DNA of 64,000 nucleotides from Struthidea cinerea (Eukaryota > Chordata > Aves > Passeriformes > Corcoracidae): positions 124,001-188,000 of the forward strand of contig VZTI01005060.1 in the NCBI GenBank assembly GCA_013397865.1, written 5' to 3'. Positions within the stretch are counted from its first letter, which is position 1; every line of letters begins with the position of its first letter. A program made the translations under genes and the position numbers. The notes below the pieces were generated by a model. It searched no databases. It had not been told where the DNA came from and saw only the letters and a list, made by a program, of their open reading frames with translations. Below are positions 37,301 to 48,948 of the stretch, piece after piece.

Positions 37301-40300
37301 AATACTATCTTCTCTTTGACCATGACAGACCCTAACTTGGCCTGTTCACATCCATTCTAAATGCTGCCATAAGATCCTTTTTCCAGCTCATCAATTAGAC
37401 CTTATTATCCTTCTCTTCACACTCCCAGCATGGGCTTCCACTTCCTTGCTGCATCTAACAGAGGCTTGTTGACACTGTCAACACTCCCCATGTGCTGTCC
37501 TCAGCCATTATCTCTAATTCAGTGGCATGGGAGATTTGCCCTCTGAACAGCCAATGCTAAACATCCAGATAATCCTTCTGTGCCTTTTCTCACGCTGTAT
37601 GTAATGCTAGGGAGAAAGTTTCCTTGACATCTGCAAACTAGCTCATTTTTTTTCTCCAAAATGCTTAAAACTTTTTCTTTCCACACAATATATTAAGAAA
37701 ACGACCAAACCTCCCAGTTTTGCCTCCTTGTATGCTGGTTCCTTTGCCTAGCCAGTATCAGCTTCTTGTTTCCTTTTGTTACTCAGCTACCCACTTGCCT
37801 CTCTTTGTTTTCCCAGGCTTTTCACCTCAACTGTAAGGTCTTTGGCACTGAGGCAGCCTTCTGATCAGTGCTTGTACTGTGCTCTTCTGATGCCTGTGTC
37901 AGGCTCCCTGGGTGCTATGGCAATATGAGCAGCAAAGCCCTGAATGACAACTTGGTTTAAGCATCACAGGAGAGGAACAAGAGAGTGAGAGAACTCTCCA
38001 GGTGTGTTTGCCTTTTTTCAGCCCATTCTACTGCAGAACTGAATTAGCTAAAGAATAAAGCAACAGCTAGTCATGAGAGTTTAGAGTAAGAGCTTGAGTC
38101 TTTCTCTGAACTCTGACACCTCCTCATGACAGTTTCTGAGAAAGTCCAACCTTTTCCAGTTCTTCCAGATGTGCTTGCACAGCTGGCTCAATGCAGTGGG
38201 GAATTAGACCCATACTGTGACATATTACCAATCGCTTCACTATGCTGAAGGTTTCTAAGCATATAACACTTGATTTCAGGATGTCTAGTCCAAATCTTGA
38301 TATTTACAAAGTACCAAGAACTGCTGCCAGATAAACAGAAAACACATGTAAATCATACTTAGTGGAGACAAGAAGAATGACTACGTGGTGAAGGCACTGG
38401 ACTGGGTTCAGTAATTAATCCAAATAATCATCAGGCATTGGGTTCCAAAGCATTTTCTTTTCACACAGACCTCCTGCAACTGCAACCAAATTACTCATTA
38501 CTTGGCTTTAAGAAAGTCAGAAAAGTTCTTACAGATTTCCACAGAGCCTGACTAGTTGTTCTAGCTGTCCCTGTCTGCTCCATGGGCTGTGACTCACACT
38601 GTTTTTATAGGGAAAGTCACTTTCGCACATCTGCTCAGTTCAACAAGTGGCCATATAAAGAAGTGTATATTGCCGCAGTAACAAAGGTCTTCTAGCATTT
38701 AGTAAAAAATACTCAGTGGGAAACATAGAAATGGATTCTGAATGAAGATTTAAATCTGGTTTTGAGTGAATTCTGCCTGGCAGTATTCCTTACTCATACA
38801 CTGCTATTGTTGATGGTGCATCTACAGCTTTTTGGTAAGGATTTCTGTTCCACAAAATCTTCTAGGACTAAGCTCTGATTCTTCAACACACCAAGAATTG
38901 TCAAAAAATGTATTAAAAAGGAGTCATAGTGGACAAAGTACTTGGATTACTACTAATGCTACAGTGTCTGGACGTTTTGCAAATTACTAAGTGTGTGAGC
39001 AATCAACTGATTCCCTCCAACCATTTTGCTAAGCTTCATGCAGCTTAAAAGAATTGTGCTGTAACCCTTCTGGTAGGTACTTCCTGGTGACATCAATATT
39101 CCTCTGAATCAAAATTAAATTGGAAGTTAATATCCCTGAAATTAATTTCAAAAGTCAATTTAGTATACATGGTATTTCACACAGCCATAGCAGTGTCATT
39201 GCATTAAAAAAATCCCATCCCCCCTTCCCCCCAGATCTATGTCTGCAGTGTTTTTTCAGCTTCTGGTTAATAAAACTTTGATTAGGAGGATTCAGACAGT
39301 ATGTCTAGAATGGCAAATTCACAAGAAGTAAAATCAGTTTATAAAAGCTTTTATTCCTTTGCAATTTTCTGATAAACTGGCAACACGGAAACCTGTAAGA
39401 TACTTCTGGCCTTTTTTCAAAATAAAACTAACACCTTCCACAGAGAGAGACTGTTATCTCTAGTGTACCATTTAAGCACAACCACCTTCATTTTTTACAG
39501 TAATTAAATTTCTTAAATCTATCATTTCTTCCAGGGTTACTGTACAGCCTTCCTAATGCAGAATTCTCTGCCTTTGATCAGTAAGAGAAAAGGAGTGACA
39601 GCAATACTGCCAGGGAACAGTAGCTGCCTGCATGTCACTTGATAGGTTTATTCCCTCTAAATATTATTTAAAACTATTTTCCACGTGGAGTCAGAAAGAC
39701 AGCAAAGTCCTAGACATTGTTACTATTATAAAACCAACAGCACAAGAAACTGCCTTTCACTAGCACCAGAGTAAAGAAAAACTAACACCTATGCACCAGC
39801 TGCACCTTTGAAAACCTCTCCAAATGTCTCTACTTGCGTTTAACTGTGCAACAAGTCCTGGGGCAGGGTGGAAGAAGTGAGTTTCACAATACATTTCTTT
39901 GCCAGATCTGGAAGAGGCACTGATGGTTAACCTCTAGTTGGAGAAACCAGTAACAGAGTCCTCAGAAAGGGACTGATGCCTCAGCTGAACACAGGATTTG
40001 GTTAAGTAATTGAAATCCTCTGTATGAGGCTCCAATTCCCATCCTCTGCTGTTTTCCCATGACAACATGTGTGTGCAGTAGTGCCCAGGAATTAGCCTTG
40101 GACCGGCATTAAGAAGCTAGGAGCGCTCATTGTGGTCCTCACTACTGGTATTTTACAATACATTAGAGGAGGAACAAAAGAAGGGGACCTTGCTCTGACT
40201 TACAGTGCTTCTCCCATGTCTCGTAACAGACCTGCTACAAACAGGAATCGACTCACAAGGCAACTTCCATGGCTGCAGGTAGGGCTACCTTTACTGTCTG

Positions 40301-41373
40301 TCTGTCCCCAGGACACTCTGCAATGATGAGACTCTTCCAGACACCTCTGGGCATTGCAAATGCCCTCAGCACCACACAGAACCTGGCCATAAGCTCTACA
40401 GGCCCATATTAGATGGAAAAGGAAGATCATCAAAATTAATTAAACTAAAAATGTGTATGCTAATATTCTTCCAAGGATGCACTGTTTCTCTGTGCCACAC
40501 ATCCCTTACATAACTATTATACAAGAATGCTAAATTTGCTTTGTATTTACTGGAAGGAGCAGAAATCATTCATGGAGTGTAAGTGTAACTATTTCACTTC
40601 CTTTTTCACTGCATGGTCTTACAAACCTGGCTCTTCAAGACAAGAGTAACAAGCTGTGGTTGAAGACTAGCTGGACTATATGAAAAGAGTTTCTATACTT
40701 CTCTTCAGCATTTTTTCACTACTTAAACAAAACAGCTTTTTGAAAACATATTCATCTTTATTGAACTTTACAGGAGAAGAGATAAACTTGAAAGACCATG
40801 AAAAAAAAAACATATTTATACTGGAATATAAAGTTATATGCAAAACAGTAACAATTTTAAAAGAGCTGGAAATTTCAAGCTGTGACTAAATTGGAAAATC
40901 TCACTTTTTTTTCCCTCACTTCAACATGATTGTTATATTCAGGCACATGAGCAAAGAAAGAGTGTTTCTCAGTTGTTGAGTTTATCCATTGGCAAACTGT
41001 GCATATACAAACATAATTAAAGTTCCCAGTACTGCTATTCCTCACTTTAAATTAAGTTTCAAATCTTCTCCTTCAAAAGACTAGTGATTCCCCTCTCTTC
41101 TCAAGTCCTTCTCCATGGTCCCTTCCCTTCTCACCACTGCTCCCTCATAGTCTTATACTGTCTCTTCCTTTATGGACAGCCCATTTTGCCTCCTTGTACC
41201 TCTCTGTACCATGGCACCTTCCATTCATGGTTAGCTCAGCTCTCTTGCTATGGGACTTTCCCACAGTCCCTCCTAAACCTGCTCCTAAAAACATTTCCAG
41301 TAAATGCAGTCTCAGGAAAAAGCACTGTCCTGTCCAAGTCTGTCCAACTCACATAAGACACAGTTCTCTATTC
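34382..41373. other. Unannotated 7-kb interval
   Basis: Mostly AT-rich DNA without recognisable repeats or RNA genes. The one segment worth attention is 36089-36249, an exon-like stretch discussed in the findings, which contains a 24-bp palindrome (36193-36216). A C/T-rich patch with 'ccccccttcccccc' lies at 39215-39232. Confidence 0.5.
36193..36216. repeat. 24-bp near-perfect palindrome (9-bp arms)
   Basis: CTTCAAACC (36193-36201) and GGTTTGAAG (36208-36216) are exact reverse complements around GTGCAT. The TGCA in the centre is self-complementary, so one pair of 24 bases is mismatched. The centre resembles that of the palindrome at 24516. Arms of 9 bp can arise by chance at this window size. 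Confidence 0.6.
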
Positions 41374-41535
41374 TTAGAATCATAGAATGGTTTGAGTTGG
41401 AAAGAACCTTAAAGATCATCTACCATGGGCAGGGATGTCACCCACTTGATCAGGTTCCTCAGGGCCCCATCCAACTTGGCCTTGAAGACTTCCAGGGATG
41501 TGGGACACTACAGTTTCCTATCTTGCAAGCCTTTT
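41374..41535 (-). mobile_element. CR1 LINE 3' end, minus strand
   Basis: The 3' terminus TTAGAATCATAGAATGGTTT, then GAGTTGGAAAGAACCTTAAAG, is followed by 'accatgggcagggatgtcac', 'gatcaggttcctcagggccc' and 'cttccagggatgtgggacac'. A small deletion removed the usual 'agttccaaccccctg' segment between the first two blocks. The match fades after about 160 bp. Confidence 0.92.
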
Positions 41536-44500
41536 AACTGGGTTCTGTTGTAAAATCTTTCATCCCAAGACCTGGGTGAGATGGTGAATGTTGTGAGCAG
41601 AGGCATTCCAGCCTTTATGTGATAACATTCTAGAAAGAGGTTCTTCCTATGTCTACATATTCTACTGAAGAGGAAGCATTGCCTGTGCTCTGCTCAGCAC
41701 TGTGGCTGTGCCAAGTCCTTTATGAATCCTCAGCACTCACACATATAGCTACCCAAACAGCTTTGGGGGAAGAAGAAGACTGTTTCTTCCTTCAAATAAA
41801 ATATCGTGAAAACTCAGCAACCAAATTAATTAAGTGGACAAGTCAAAAGAAGTCATCTTTAAACTCTTATTAAGAAAGTGTGGACACAAAAGGATAAGGA
41901 AGGGAACCATCGCAGGGCTCTAACATCAGGAATTTTTTCACACTACTAAACCTAGGGGGAATTTCTTTCTAAAGAAAAGAAGAATTCTGTTTCCATAGTA
42001 ACTCAGTGCTAGGGCCCCCTTACAGTCCAAATTTAGCAGAATTTTATGTGCAGCAGCATACTACTGTGCACTTGAGGCTACAATGAAACCACTAACCTCA
42101 TTGCATTTGGGATGTCAGGTTGAATTTGAACTGGGACAGACAATATGTCAAGCAAGTCCAAGTACAACCCTAAAAAATAACATCATGCCTTAAAGATGAA
42201 AAAGAATTTATAGGTGATAACAGGACATAAACTAGCAACTCGATAATGACTTGAAATATCAAAAATTGCTAAGGAATGGGTTAGCATGTAAAAATGAATT
42301 ATTTTTATCCCAGTCGTGACACTAATTTACTTACTCCTATGAAACAAGTACCTCAGTGACAGTCCTTTCCCCTGTGCTGTATGAATTCTCAGTACAGAGA
42401 AGCTGTGCTCCCTTTATTCAGAAGAGAGGACACACAGCCTGTCCACAGTGGGATGTTTTACTACAGCTTTTTGAGCAGTTGTAAGTGATACATGAGGACA
42501 ATACATCTGAGTCTGCAGAGAAATCTCTGCACTTTCCTGGCAGTGCTTTGCTTGTGTTTTTGAAGAGGTTAAAAGACAAACAGCCCAACAAATAAAAGCA
42601 CCCCCTGCTTAACAAATGCATTTACTGCCCTTGAAAATGAATGAAAGCGGGTATGGGAGCTCTGAAATGTGTCTGTTCTGTAATCAGTCAATAGGTGCTC
42701 AGCAGACGCAAAGTGAAGTTCACGTGGCAAGAAAATGATGGTAAGAATGTACCTTAATGCAGATGAGGGTCATTACAGATGTGGAAAGTGCTGGTGCAGA
42801 GTTTTAACACCAAGTGCTGCAAGCACTGCTTGAGCTCGGTAATGACGATTTGAGCTGTAAGCTTCACACGTTTGGCTGGCACAGATAAGTGGTCTTTCCC
42901 TGCTCTCAGCAGTACTCAACAGTGCTTTAACCATATTACACAGATTCCGGCCAGCTCTGGGGTATTAATGGCAACGAAGTATTGAAAAACAAGTGCTGCC
43001 AATTTTCCCACTGTGTCAGATTTTTGAGAAATCATCAGCAAACTGAGAGCATCTAAGTGTCCTATGTGTCAGATAACTCTTTCAACCAGACAGAAGTGTG
43101 TTAAAACACACAACTTTCTTGGGTTGTTAGTTTTTTACATCATCTATTCAATTTCTGGATCAAATCTGCACACTCTTTGCCTTGTCTGATCACAGTATCA
43201 TTTTGCTACGCACTTTATCCTATGTTATGATGCACTGTATCTGCTCCAAAGCTAATGAGGGAGAAAATTATCGCCATAACCTCGAACAACAAATGAGGAA
43301 AAGCCTGACTTCCGATTTAAAGCAAAAAATTACATTAGTTATTAGCAAGAGGCTAACTTCTAACTCTATATATGTAGAAAACAATTATGTACAATAATCC
43401 AATGTATTAATGCAGACTGCAGCTAATTTGAAGTTACAGAAAGTGTGAAATGTCTTGGGGGGCGAAGGTGTGTAAGTAGGTCAATAAAGTGAGACCACCT
43501 ACATAGACTAGCAAGCTTTGTCTTTGCTTCAGTATCAACATTTCAACTGCTTTTTGCAGGAAATAAAGGAAAATAAACTCATTTCTTCTGACCATCTTTC
43601 AACCGATTCCTAAAAAACCTGGAAAGACAACTGAAAAACAAAACTCCTTTTAACACTTTCACCTCTTTCAGAAAGACAAATTAAAGTACTTAAGCATAAG
43701 CCTCTTGTGAAACTGCTGAAGCTGCAGAGAAAACTAATTGGCTGACTGCAATTTGCATATAAATATTAAATATTAATAAGGTTAATGTTTTGTGAGGTGT
43801 AATCAGGAGTGACTATATAGCAAGTATCTCAGTGTTTTGTCCAGAGACAAGGTGCAATGCAAGACTCTGCGTCCATCCCAAACCAGCCGAAGGTGGCCTT
43901 TCTCCCTAATTCCCATCACAGCTTGGAGTATAGCAACAGGGGATGCAGCACAGATCCTGTGTGCCAGCTGCCTGAGTGTCTGGGAGCCTGTCCCACTCTT
44001 GGCACATTGCTAACAGAGAGAGGCTCCAAGCCTACTCATTCCCCTTCATGGAGACATTTTGCTTCTCCTTACAGAGCTATGTCTTGGCACTCACTGAGGA
44101 TTTGTAAGGGTCAACAATCCAGTCTCATGTTCAAAGCACTTAGGGGGTTACACACAATACGTATCTTGACCACTTAATTAGTCCAAAAGTAGCATTTCCA
44201 CAGCAAAGCCAGACTTTCACTGGCTCGTATAAGTTCAAGATCACTTTTTGTGCTGGGAGGGAAGACATTTCTGGAGAAGCACATCAGTTGGGGAGAACTT
44301 GGTGCATCAGCAGGTGAGGATAGGCTGGAGACTGCTTCTGTACTCTGGCCTGAATGCTGACAGCAAGTATGTGCTTTACTACTAACTCAGGCTTAAAAAT
44401 GTCTAAAAAAGGATTTACATCCAAAGTTCTGGCTAATTGTGCCATGAAAAGCATCCCTTAAAGGCAATCAGTAAAAGGATTGAGTCTCATAACACAGGCT

Positions 44501-45203
44501 AATCTGTTTTCTATTCCCCTCCTTCCCCTCCAGGGTAACCAGGCAGCAGATGCAGGGATTTTCCAGAAAACCTGTAGTGCTCCAGATCCTGCTTCCTGAG
44601 AGGGTCATTCCCATGGAAGCGATGACTTCCAAGCCTCATGCACCAAGTCAGATGCCACCAGGCTGCCACGCTGTGCCTCCCCAGGACTACCAGGATCTGT
44701 GTGGTAAAAAGGGGTTTGCAGCAGCAGCAGGCAGCTGAGCATGAGATAAACTGTCATTGCTGAGCAGCTGCCATGAAAGCTTTTAACAGGGCACGCCTTT
44801 CCTTTCCCATGGAGTTCTGACACCTGAACTGATGATATGGTAGCAAGTAAGTGACCCAATAAATCTGACAGCCATCTGCACAGACAATTTAAGAAAAACC
44901 TTGTATTATTGCCAGGGTGAAAACAGCAATGCAGAGTTTTCTTCATCCTTCCTTCAACTAGGGAAAAACCTAGGGAGTTTGAAGTGTTAAAGCTGTCAGA
45001 ATTTTGTTTGAGAGGTGAAAATCTCTTCCTGACAGTGCTCTTCTGCCTAAAAATTGGCATAAATGAACATGTAATTTTAAAAGGCTGTTTTCTAATGTAA
45101 AAGAAAACAAAACCATAAAAATGAATCAGTCATTTGAAGATCAAATACTTACCAGAATACATTTTCCTTTCCATCCAATCTTGTCGCAGGGCATATGAAC
45201 AAG
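41536..45203. other. Unannotated 3.7-kb interval
   Basis: No gene or repeat is recognised. A stretch rich in TAAT/ATTA words with an ATTTGCAT octamer lies at 43751-43790 and might be a conserved non-coding element, but this cannot be tested by eye. The 151-codon minus-strand frame at 44605-45060 is discussed under rejected items. Confidence 0.5.
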
Positions 45204-45600
45204 TCTCATTGCTCCCTACAGCTCCCTCAGGAGGGGAAGAGAAGAGGGAGGTGCTGACCTCTTCTCCCTAGGATCCAGTGATAGGACATGTGGAAATAGT
45301 TCAGAGTTGCACCAGGGGAGGTTCAGACTAGACACAAGAAAGCATTTCTTTACTGAGAGTGTGCTCAAACACTAGAACAGGCTTTCTGGAGAGAAGATCG
45401 ATGCCCCAAGCCTTATTACAAAGTATTAGAAAGGCACTTGCACAAAGCCCTCAATAACATACGTTAATGTGGTCAGCACTAAACTGCTCAGGCAGCTGGA
45501 CAAGATAATCCTTGTAGGTCCCTTCCAACTGAATTATTCTATTCTATTCTATTCTATTCTATTCTATTCTATTCTATTCTATTCTATTCTATTCTATTCT
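45204..45600 (+). mobile_element. CR1 LINE (ATTCT-tail type), plus strand
   Basis: About 330 bp of the end of ORF2 and the 3' untranslated region. The copy begins TCTCATTGCTCCCTACAGCT and continues through 'gaggtgctgacctcttctcc', 'gtgataggacatgtggaaat', 'agacacaagaaagcatttct' and CTTGTAGGTCCCTTCCAACT. It ends in a long pure ATTCT array. The protein frame is interrupted by stops. It is the same type as the minus-strand copy at 17805. Confidence 0.94.
45536..45600 (+). repeat. (ATTCT)13 microsatellite at a CR1 tail
   Basis: Thirteen perfect ATTCT units, 65 bp without interruption, directly follow the CR1 end 'tccaactgaatt'. A degenerate remainder (TGCTGTGCTGTGCTATTCTG) follows at about 45607. 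CR1 elements of this type end in a few ATTCT units. Here the tail has expanded into a pentanucleotide microsatellite. Confidence 0.97.
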
Positions 45601-48004
45601 AATCCATGCTGTGCTGTGCTATTCTGATTGGACATTTACCTTGGACATCCACCCTGGCCCTTGGGATACTCCTTAGTAGCCCCCTCTGTTCTCTGGAGGA
45701 GAACTTTATTTATTTTCAAACTCAGCTGCTATTGGAATACATACAAAAGAGATAATATTCACAGAAATCTTTCAGGAAAGAAATTACTGAGAATTTGTTC
45801 AATCTTTTTTATCTGCACTAAGTATTTGCTTCCTTTTTCTCTTTCCCCATACCCACACCACACTGTTAGAAATCAGAAGTTGGCACATGCAAATGCACAA
45901 TTGGGCACTTACTCGCAAAGTGTATTGCAAACCAAATTGCCACCTGCACGTAAAAATCCAGATAAATATGTACCCTTCAGGTACGCCGTGGGCTATGGCT
46001 GCTGAGCAGCTGCATCCAGTGGGAGTAGAGTGTGCAGGAGTCTCTGGACAGACGTGGATATGGATGCATTGAGCATCAAGTGTGCACAGTGACTCTGATG
46101 CTTCGAGGAAGGATCAGACCCACTGCTCTTGAGTAGACCATCTGTATGTCTGTGAGCCCATGCTGACAGAAGATAGACAAATGTGTGTTTCAAATAATTT
46201 GCCTTTCTAGGATTTTCATGAGTGGCTGCATATATTTAATTGTCCAGATTTTTCTTTCAGATAGTAATTAATGAGTGCATAGTCCACTGTAACATAGAAT
46301 CAGCTATTAATAGAGTCTCTGAAAAAGCATGTTTCAGCAGATGACCCACATCTAACATTGTGCAGATTTACTTTTTGCTCTGTGATTCTTGTGAGAGGCC
46401 ACGGAAGTCAAGAGCATAGTCAAAGGTTATAGGTATTACTGTGAGATTACTTTACCCTGCAGGTTTTTAATAACATGGGGGCAATCTTATCCATAAGATA
46501 TCATAGCTTCTGTAATAGAGAAAAATCAAAAAACTTTCTTTTAAAATGAGCTAGACAGAGTACTAGCACTTCTATGTAAAAGTGAACAAATAAAAGAGCT
46601 AAGCATGCCAGGGAAAAGCCTCTATTCAAAGTATTCCCTGTAGCTCATGAACAAAGATCTGGGAGTCTGCAAAATTTGTTATCCATACTTAATTTACTCT
46701 ATGGCACCTGCTTTCTTGCAAACTTTGCTTCATAGTGGCTCTTCAAAGCCATATAATCTGTATGTCCACTTATTCCTTGCATGTGTTGAAGTAAGGTAGG
46801 TAAGAAAAGAAAATAAAATACGAGTTCTTCACAGAAAAGAAAATTACTCAAGGGGACAGTTTTTAGTGGGAAAGTAATCAGAAACTGTAAAAGACCCTGT
46901 CCCAAGAGCTTTGATCAAATGTGGCAAAGTGTTCCTACAATGTGCCTGACCCAAAGACATTCGGATTTTATACTTGCTTGAGACTGAATGACCGAATAAG
47001 AGCTGTGGAGACTCAGCATGCAGAGAAATCTCTGGTACAAAGATGCAGCTTTGTGAAGTGAGGAAAGAGGTGACACTGGGAAGGATGGACAAGGACACCT
47101 TTCCTCTTAAGCCATCACTTTCTCTGTAGATCCCTTCCATATGAATAATCATACATCACTCATAGCTACAGGATCTGGAGACCTCTCCCACCACAGGGAA
47201 AAGAGGGAAAAGGATTGCACTGGTCAGAAGGCATCCATCACCCCCAAGCTGGCATGTATGTGTAGAACAACAAGTGAAGATCCCAACTCCAGTACCTGGA
47301 GTGGCAGGAAATCCATGACAGCACATTGGATTATTTTCCATCTAGAAAGGAAACTCAGAAAACTGCAAGTGAGGGCTGTAGGCAAAGAGGGGTATTGGAC
47401 AGACCAGTATTTTGTGAACTATGACTGGAAATTTTACCTTATTTCATAGACCAGCTTCACAGAGACATTGCATGGCAGGATAAAGGAAGCCAACTAATAA
47501 AAGTACTGTAGATACTTTTTAGACAAAAAGAGATGGGAACATGCTCTGATTTTGTAAAAATGAGGCCTAGTCATGCACATATTTGGTCAGAGAAAACTCA
47601 AAAAGTTTGTAGCTATTGAATTTATTAATAATAAATGAAACTGGGTCCAGTCCAAATTCTGGGACTAGAAAAGCAGTACATGCTGCGAACTGTGATGCCC
47701 TAGTTAAGGAATTAGGTGCATAATGTTTAGCACAGTGATGTTATGATGCATCTATTGCTTCACAAGTGAATGGAAGAATGGTCATGTTGCTTGTCAGTTA
47801 CTGGGCCAAAGCTAGTCACATAAAGTTAAATGAGTCCTTTGGTAATGCCAACGAGTTGTATGTGTGAAGGGATGCTGGGTCATTAAAATGGAGGAAAGAA
47901 CTTGCTGGAGAATTGGTTTCATAGGAATGAGGAAAAAGACCGGAGAACTATTTGGAAGAAAGAAGGACGTCTCAGGAATGACTAGATAATTAGTAGCTGT
48001 GGAG
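45601..48004. other. Unannotated 2.4-kb interval
   Basis: No gene or recognisable repeat. The open frames reach at most 125 codons (45628-46005, plus) and show no family features. Confidence 0.5.
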
Positions 48005-48009
48005 ACCAG
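48005..48009. repeat. Target-site duplication ACCAG, left copy
   Basis: The five bases directly before the LTR are repeated exactly after it at 48944-48948. Confidence 0.75.
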
Positions 48010-48557
48010 CGTTGGGGTTTGGGGAGTTCACCTTCTGTTTTTTGTCTTTTCTCTCTTGTGGAATTTTTCTCCCATGCATGTTACCACAGCAACAAATTGC
48101 TGGGTCCTTGGGAGAAACAAAGGAACTGGCCACAGGGGGAGGGGTCCGGGGAGCCACCCTCTTTCACCTGGGCTGGCTGGCAGTCAGTGCGCTCGGCGTT
48201 CATTCGGAGGGAGAGAGGTGGCCATCCATCCTGCTGCCGCAGGTTTTCCAGCTGCCTTTCTTCTACCGGAGAAAACCCGGGATTCCCAAACCCGCCTTTC
48301 CCTGCCCTGTCTGGAGCCGGGCTGCAGCCGCGGAGCCTTCGCTACATCGTAGCTCCGCACGCCCTGCCTGCCGAGACTCCCGCGGTTCCTGCTGAACTCC
48401 GGAGTTTGATACATCTCGCCTGCCACCCGGGATCTGCTCATCTCTGCTGCTCCAGCCTGCTGTTCCCGAGGATCCGGCCGGGCACCGGGATCAGCTGCCC
48501 AGGGGGTTTGTGCAGCCTTTGTTCCATCCCTTCCCGGCTCGGCCGAGCCGCCATTGC

Positions 48558-48579
48558 CACGTGCTCTCCGTGCCACGTG
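48558..48579. promoter_or_regulatory. Two CACGTG E-boxes inside the LTR
   Basis: Palindromic CACGTG words lie at 48558-48563 and 48574-48579, 16 bp apart and each preceded by TGC or TGCC. CACGTG is the preferred site of MYC/MAX-, USF- and CLOCK-type basic helix-loop-helix factors. Presence in the LTR is certain, but use is an inference. Confidence 0.55.
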
Positions 48580-48586
48580 CTCCGGA

Positions 48587-48600
48587 GCGCCCCCTGCAGC
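48587..48600 (-). promoter_or_regulatory. CTCF-like motif inside the LTR
   Basis: Read on the minus strand the word is GCTGCAGGGGGCGC. It matches the 14-base CTCF consensus CCASYAGRKGGCRS at 12 positions, including the whole AGGGGGCGC core. If present in other copies, this LTR family could have spread such sites through the genome. It is followed on the plus strand by further CpG-rich sequence. Confidence 0.4.
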
Positions 48601-48778
48601 CGCGGGGGAACCATCGCACCCGCCCCGCTCACCGGGAGCCGCCAGCGCCCCTGCCGGCTGTGAGCGGAACTGCACCCACGGGGAAAGGGCCCGACAGCCG
48701 AGAGAGGCTGGCACTGGGTTTGTGGTTCTGTTCGCTGTTACTGCCACAGTTATTGTTGTTCTTTTGTCTTGTTATACA

Positions 48779-48792
48779 TATATATATATATA
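48779..48792. repeat. (TA)7 inside the LTR
   Basis: A pure TA run preceded by 'gttataca'. It forms part of the LTR and not a separate insertion. It may act as an AT-rich core-promoter or processing region, but no clear TATA box or AATAAA can be assigned here. Confidence 0.7.
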
Positions 48793-48943
48793 GGTAAAGA
48801 ACTGTTATTCCTACCCCTCATATCTTTGCCTGAAAGTCCCTTAATTTAAAAATTACAATAATTCGGAGGGAAGGGGGTTACATTTTCCATTTCAGGGAGG
48901 CTCCTGCCTTCCTTCACAGACACCTGTCTTTTAAACCAAGACA

Positions 48944-48948
48944 ACCAG
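48944..48948. repeat. Target-site duplication ACCAG, right copy
   Basis: An exact copy of 48005-48009, directly after the terminal CA of the LTR. Confidence 0.75.

Larger units (their letters stand above)
48010..48943 (+). mobile_element. Solo LTR of an avian endogenous retrovirus, GC- and CpG-rich
   Basis: A 934-bp block far richer in G+C and CpG than its surroundings. It resembles a high-copy songbird LTR as I remember it: a 'ttggggtttggggagttcac' start, a 'cccgggattcccaaacccgc' middle, a TA-repeat, then 'ttcggagggaagggggttac' and a 'ctgtcttttaaaccaagaca' end. It ends in CA and starts CG where TG is expected, one transition away. Exact ACCAG copies flank it, which fits a retroviral-type integration with 5-bp duplication, as in ERVL-like elements. 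No internal gag or pol sequence is present, so it is a solo LTR left by recombination. Frames inside it (up to 214 codons) follow from GC richness and are not retroviral genes. Confidence 0.85.

Noticed and set aside
43751..43790. Homeodomain/POU-like cluster (ATTTGCAT plus TAAT words)
   Set aside because: ATTTGCAT also occurs at 5167, 16633 and 19597. About two or more occurrences are expected by chance in AT-rich DNA of this length, so no claim is made.
44605..45060. 151-codon open frame on the minus strand, among the longest outside transposons
   Set aside because: It has no recognisable domain, start context or neighbours, and its composition follows local base content. A frame of this length is not surprising among six frames of 64 kb.
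48019..48747. Large overlapping frames of 214 (plus) and 187 (minus) codons
   Set aside because: They lie within the GC-rich LTR, where stop codons are rare in all frames. Neither resembles a retroviral or host protein.
48010..48943. CpG island promoter of a host gene
   Set aside because: The GC-rich block has LTR borders with a flanking duplication and no adjacent coding exon, so it is explained as a retroviral LTR.
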